A stretch of DNA of 6,900 nt. It comes from Actinomycetota bacterium (GTDB lineage: Bacteria > Actinomycetota > Acidimicrobiia > Acidimicrobiales > JACDEA01). Positions within the stretch are counted from its first letter, which is position 1; every line of letters starts with the position of its first letter. The notes under the pieces are model-generated. The model did not search any database. It was given only the letters and a program-made list of their open reading frames with translations, and was not told where the DNA came from. The stretch is taken from assembly GCA_013816725.1 (NCBI GenBank), contig JACDEA010000121.1, forward strand, positions 1 through 6,900. Reading direction: 5' to 3'. Of the stretch, positions 5,544 to 6,900 are shown piece after piece. A program made the position numbers and the translations under genes.

Positions 5544-6656
5544 ATGGCACAGCATCGATCAAACAGTCGGACGCGCCTGGTTGCCGTCATCGTCGCCGTC
5601 GCCGTGGTGGCGTCGGCGGCAGTCATCGCCGGCCACCGGCTGGGCAACGGCCGCGTGAGCACCACGCTCGCAGTGGGCACCGTCCCCACGGTTCTGCTCC
5701 CGCCGTCGACCACGACCACGCTCCCGCCGCCCACCACCACCGCCACCACTGTGGCGCCCACCACCTCGGCGGCCCCCCGGCCCAAGGCCACCGCCGCGCC
5801 GCGCCCGAAGCCACGGCCGACGGGGCGCCTCGTGCGGGCCGCGCCGATCCTGGCCGGGTCGATCGACGCGTTCCGAGGTATGGGCGCGTGGGTCGACGTG
5901 TTCGACTGGAGCAATGAGTTCACCAAGAACAAGCCTGTGGTGGGCGTGGCCGCCATCGACCGCATGGCCGACCTCGGTGTGCAGACGCTCTACATCCAGA
6001 CGGCCAAGCAGGAGTCGGCCAACGACGTCGTCGACCCCGGCCTGCTCCAGCCCCTCATCGAGCGAGCCCACCAGCGCAACATGGCCGTGGTCGCCTGGTA
6101 CCTGCCCACCCTCGAAGACCCCGCCCGCGACCTCACCCGGCTGGTAGCCAGCGCCCGGCTCAAGGTGGAGGGCGTCGGCGTCGACATCGAATCGCGCAAG
6201 GTGAGCGACCACGCCGAGCGCAGCCGCCGGCTCGTCGAGTTGAGCGCGGCGGCACGCGAGCAACTGCCGGGCCGCCAGATCGCCGCGGTGATCATGCCGC
6301 CGGTGGTCACCGATGTCATCAACCCGGCGTTCTGGCCCGGGTTCCCGTGGCAGCAGCTCAAGCCGCTGTACGACCTGTGGATGCCGATGGACTACTGGAC
6401 CTTCCGCAAGGCCGATTCCGGATATCGCGACGCGTATCGGTACACGGCGGAGAACATCGACCTCACCCGGCGCAACCTCGGGAACCCCAACGCCGTGGTT
6501 CACGCGGTCGGCGGGATCGGCGACACCACCACGCCCGAGGACATCGACGGCTACTACCGGGCCTCGGCCGAGCGGGGTGGCATCGGCGGCGGGCTGTACG
6601 ACTACCGCACCACGGGCGACAACCTCTACCCCGGGCTACAGCGCTTCCGCGTCTAG
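5544..6656 (+). CDS. Membrane-anchored protein with Pro/Thr linker and probable TIM-barrel (glycosidase-like) domain
   Basis: The 370-residue product has a short basic start (RSNSRTR, 5-11), one hydrophobic helix at about 12-29 serving as signal anchor or uncleaved signal peptide, and a low-complexity Pro/Thr/Ala linker at about 48-93. The extracellular domain runs from 105 to 370. Its hydrophobic segments read as eight successive barrel strands: GMGAWVDVFD (112-121), TLYIQTAK (148-155), MAVVAWYLP (180-188), GVGVDIES (210-217), AAVIMPP (247-253), LWMPMDYW (278-285), VVHAVGGIGD and GGGLYDYR. D214 and E216 at the end of strand 4, and D283 in strand 6, sit where glycosidase acids usually lie. 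A cell-wall or polysaccharide-acting hydrolase is plausible, but no family is assigned. I chose ATG 5544 because it immediately precedes the anchor; the longer in-frame start at 5379 would overlap the small Cys/His gene. No strong Shine-Dalgarno is present, and co-transcription from upstream is likely. Confidence 0.8.
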   Translation: MAQHRSNSRTRLVAVIVAVAVVASAAVIAGHRLGNGRVSTTLAVGTVPTVLLPPSTTTTLPPPTTTATTVAPTTSAAPRPKATAAPRPKPRPTGRLVRAAPILAGSIDAFRGMGAWVDVFDWSNEFTKNKPVVGVAAIDRMADLGVQTLYIQTAKQESANDVVDPGLLQPLIERAHQRNMAVVAWYLPTLEDPARDLTRLVASARLKVEGVGVDIESRKVSDHAERSRRLVELSAAAREQLPGRQIAAVIMPPVVTDVINPAFWPGFPWQQLKPLYDLWMPMDYWTFRKADSGYRDAYRYTAENIDLTRRNLGNPNAVVHAVGGIGDTTTPEDIDGYYRASAERGGIGGGLYDYRTTGDNLYPGLQRFRV

Positions 6657-6684
6657 CCGATCACTTCCGCTGCCAGCCGTTCGC

Positions 6685-6731
6685 TTCCGCGCGGATTTTG
6701 GCGTGTCTGGCACGCATCAATCCGCGCGGAA
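6685..6731. terminator. Strong stem-loop in the convergent gap, candidate bidirectional terminator
   Basis: Perfect 13-bp arms TTCCGCGCGGATT (6685-6697) and AATCCGCGCGGAA (6719-6731) enclose 21 bases, inside which GCGTG (6701-6705) and CACGC (6711-6715) can form a second short stem. It lies between the stops of two convergent genes (6656 plus, 6770 minus), where a terminator for both is expected. There is no long T-run, as often in high-GC actinobacteria. Each arm contains the self-palindrome TCCGCGCGGA, so a protein-binding or dispersed-repeat role is also possible. Confidence 0.6.
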
Positions 6732-6767
6732 CGGTCGGATCGGGCGGCGGAACGGTCGGATCGGGCG
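6726..6767. repeat. Exact 21-bp tandem duplication
   Basis: Bases 6726-6746 are repeated exactly at 6747-6767. The unit begins GCGGAACGGTCGG and ends ATCGGGCG. The first copy overlaps the last six bases of the right arm of the stem-loop. The repeat ends three bases before the stop codon of the minus-strand gene, so it is noncoding on both strands as I read it. Confidence 0.85.
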
Positions 6768-6769
6768 AC

Positions 6770-6900
6770 CTAGAGGAAGGCCCGAGCGTGGGTCAACGCC
6801 AGCTCGGCCAGCGGCCCGTCGGCTCGCAGGGAGCCGGCCTCGGCCGCGGTGATGCGCTGGGTCGCCCGCCGGCACCACTCGCCGGCCGGCCCGGTGATGC
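6770..6900 (-). CDS. C-terminal end of an unidentified protein (partial at right edge)
   Basis: The reverse strand is open from the right edge to a TAG at 6772-6770, giving the last 42 residues, which end GPLAELALTHARAFL. The segment is Ala/Leu/Arg-rich and looks helical, with EWCRRATQRITAAEAG near its start. It lies just beyond the stem-loop and tandem repeat, and the convergent layout fits a real gene end. The fragment is too short to name a family. The plus strand of the same region also has an open frame, but with a low-complexity Arg/Ser/Pro product typical of a shadow frame. Confidence 0.6.
   Translation of the reverse strand, partial: ITGPAGEWCRRATQRITAAEAGSLRADGPLAELALTHARAFL

Noticed and set aside
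5695..5825. Possible DNA repeat in the C/A-rich stretch with many ACC/CCG triplets
   Set aside because: It encodes the Pro/Thr/Ala linker of the barrel protein in frame, so the triplet pattern is explained by protein low complexity.

Overview
The window is GC-rich chromosomal DNA with GTG starts, start/stop overlaps and very short intergenic gaps. This fits a high-GC actinobacterium. The protein set (RNase D with HRDC, GH13 alpha-glucosidase, PhyH-family dioxygenase, a small Cys/His protein, a membrane-anchored barrel protein) suggests Acidimicrobiia or a relative, but that placement is inference from recalled family patterns, not a search. I see no insertion sequence, phage gene, CRISPR array, tRNA or rRNA.

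Layout. 1-460 (-): N-terminal part of an AI-2E-type membrane transporter, running off the left edge. 480-1547 (+): a second, complete AI-2E-type transporter, head-to-head with the first across 19 bp. 1544-2755 (+): ribonuclease D, overlapping the transporter by 4 bp. 2710-4239 (-): GH13 alpha-glucosidase, whose 3' end overlaps that of RNase D by 46 bp. 4247-4471 (-): a 74-residue protein of unknown function, 7 bp upstream of the glucosidase and probably co-transcribed with it. 4494-5285 (+): PhyH-family Fe(II)/2-oxoglutarate dioxygenase, head-to-head with the 74-residue gene across 22 bp. 5354-5518 (+): a 54-residue protein with a CxxC-x5-H-x3-C cluster. 5544-6656 (+): an N-terminally anchored protein with a Pro/Thr-rich linker and a probable eight-stranded TIM barrel. 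6770-6900 (-): C-terminal end of an unidentified gene. The convergent gap 6657-6769 holds a strong stem-loop and an exact 21-bp tandem duplication.

The genes do not form one evident pathway. They look like housekeeping and accessory units: a transporter/RNase D operon, a glucosidase operon, a lone dioxygenase, and a small-protein/barrel pair. The most unusual signal is regulatory. Both divergent gaps carry the same perfect palindrome, GGTAC-N-GTACC, which places a TANNNT -10-like hexamer on each strand a few bases before both start codons. This suggests a compact bidirectional promoter for leaderless or nearly leaderless genes, or a shared operator.
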